Source of the DNA: Syntrophomonas palmitatica JCM 14374 | GTDB taxonomy: Bacteria > Bacillota > Syntrophomonadia > Syntrophomonadales > Syntrophomonadaceae | Length of the DNA: 64,000 nucleotides | Assembly (NCBI RefSeq): GCF_001311885.1 | Contig: NZ_BBCE01000014.1 | Coordinates: forward strand, 1-64,000 | Direction of reading: 5' to 3' | Shown here: piece after piece, positions 63,537-64,000 of the stretch | Layout: each line of letters begins with the position of its first letter | Numbering within the stretch: position 1 is the stretch's first letter | Made by a program: the position numbers and the translations under genes | The notes under the pieces: generated by a model | The model's input: only the letters and a program-made list of their open reading frames with translations | Told to the model about the DNA's origin: nothing | The model's database searches: none

Positions 63537-64000
63537 TTGGCTTTGACACCGGAACAGGCACAGAAATATGAAAACTTTATTAAGTCGCATCCCAAGGGGC
63601 ATTTTATGCAATCGCCCGGATGGGCCAGGGTGAAATCATTCTGGCAGAATGAAGTTATTACCGTTGAAGATGAAAACCAGGAAATAAAGGGATCACTGAG
63701 TGTTTTAATCCGCAAGATTCCCTTTATCCCGTGTACCATGATGTATTCTCCCCGGGGTCCGGTATGCGATCCCCATGATGAGGATACTATGAGGCAGCTA
63801 TTGCAAAAGGCCAGGCTGCTGGCGAAAAAACACAAAAGTTATGCTTTAAAGTTTGACCCGGATATAGAAATCGAAGATACAGAATTTAAAAAAATGGTTG
63901 AGAAGCTGGGCTGCAAAGTCAGCGGGGGCATTAAGCCCTATGAAGGCATCCAGCCCCGTTTTGTTTTCCGGTTGTATATAAATAACCGTACCCCTGAGGA
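63537..64000 (+). CDS. FemAB-family aminoacyltransferase (peptidoglycan bridge formation), 5' part
   Basis: Runs off the window end. 154 codons are visible: HPKGHFMQSPGWARVKSFW, then GSLSVLIRKIPFIPCTMMYS and PRGPVC, the start of the first GNAT-like domain of FemA/FemX-type enzymes that add amino acids from aminoacyl-tRNA to the lipid II side chain. The start is TTG 63537 with GAGGTGA about 6 bases upstream. Confidence 0.88.
   Translation, partial: MALTPEQAQKYENFIKSHPKGHFMQSPGWARVKSFWQNEVITVEDENQEIKGSLSVLIRKIPFIPCTMMYSPRGPVCDPHDEDTMRQLLQKARLLAKKHKSYALKFDPDIEIEDTEFKKMVEKLGCKVSGGIKPYEGIQPRFVFRLYINNRTPE

Overview
The window reads as a low-to-medium GC Clostridia genome (Firmicutes), most like a syntrophic, anaerobic, spore-forming member of the Syntrophomonadaceae type. 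The evidence is indirect: SLH-anchored surface proteins, CwlD, class III (anaerobic) ribonucleotide reductase, a PhaC-like protein beside an acyl-CoA synthetase, a crotonase, and sigma-A promoters with strong Shine-Dalgarno sites. No 16S rRNA is present, so the affiliation is inference.

Layout. 0.2-9.4 kb: two very large SLH-domain surface proteins, each closed by an intrinsic terminator. 9.6-12.6 kb: acyl-CoA synthetase and PhaC-like hydrolase. 12.9-14.8 kb: truA, rplM, rpsI. 15.2-17.3 kb (minus): a four-PAS GGDEF protein. 17.6-21.5 kb: two small proteins, cwlD, an AMMECR1/LigB-like fusion and its radical SAM partner. 21.7-24.5 kb: crotonase and a chemoreceptor. 24.7-32.2 kb: argC-J-B-D-F, a GNAT gene and argG, behind a promoter overlapped by an ARG-box-like site. 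32.4-35.3 kb: nrdD-nrdG behind two NrdR-box-like palindromes. 35.5-49.6 kb: a long operon-like cluster of two uncharacterised membrane proteins, an ABC exporter, a DUF4175-like coiled-coil membrane protein, MoxR, DUF58 and two VWA membrane proteins. 49.7-51.8 kb: argH and two small genes. 51.9 kb: tRNA-Thr(CGT).

Right after the tRNA the character changes. From about 52.0 to 61.1 kb there is an integrase-tail-like remnant, IS remnants, an AIPR-family (abortive infection) gene behind a perfect promoter and a terminator-bearing leader, two inverted copies of the same DDE insertion sequence, a GIY-YIG protein, a complete-looking IS21 element, and a two-gene unit encoding a HipA-like kinase and a HIRAN-domain protein, preceded by unusual palindromes. 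This is the accessory island, and the best place to look for something new. After 61.4 kb ordinary genes return: a zinc-ribbon acidic protein, cobO, a small protein and the start of a FemAB-family gene.

An important caveat is that about 27 reading-frame breaks occur, in housekeeping genes (argC, argD, nrdD, nrdG, argH, moxR) as well as others. Almost all are repaired by restoring one missing base, often in a short homopolymer. That pattern points to consensus errors rather than decay, so these loci are annotated as single genes with the break positions given. Intergenic regions also carry dispersed CACAGAT / ATCTGTG repeats and REP-like GGGGACGGTTCTCTTGA palindromes.
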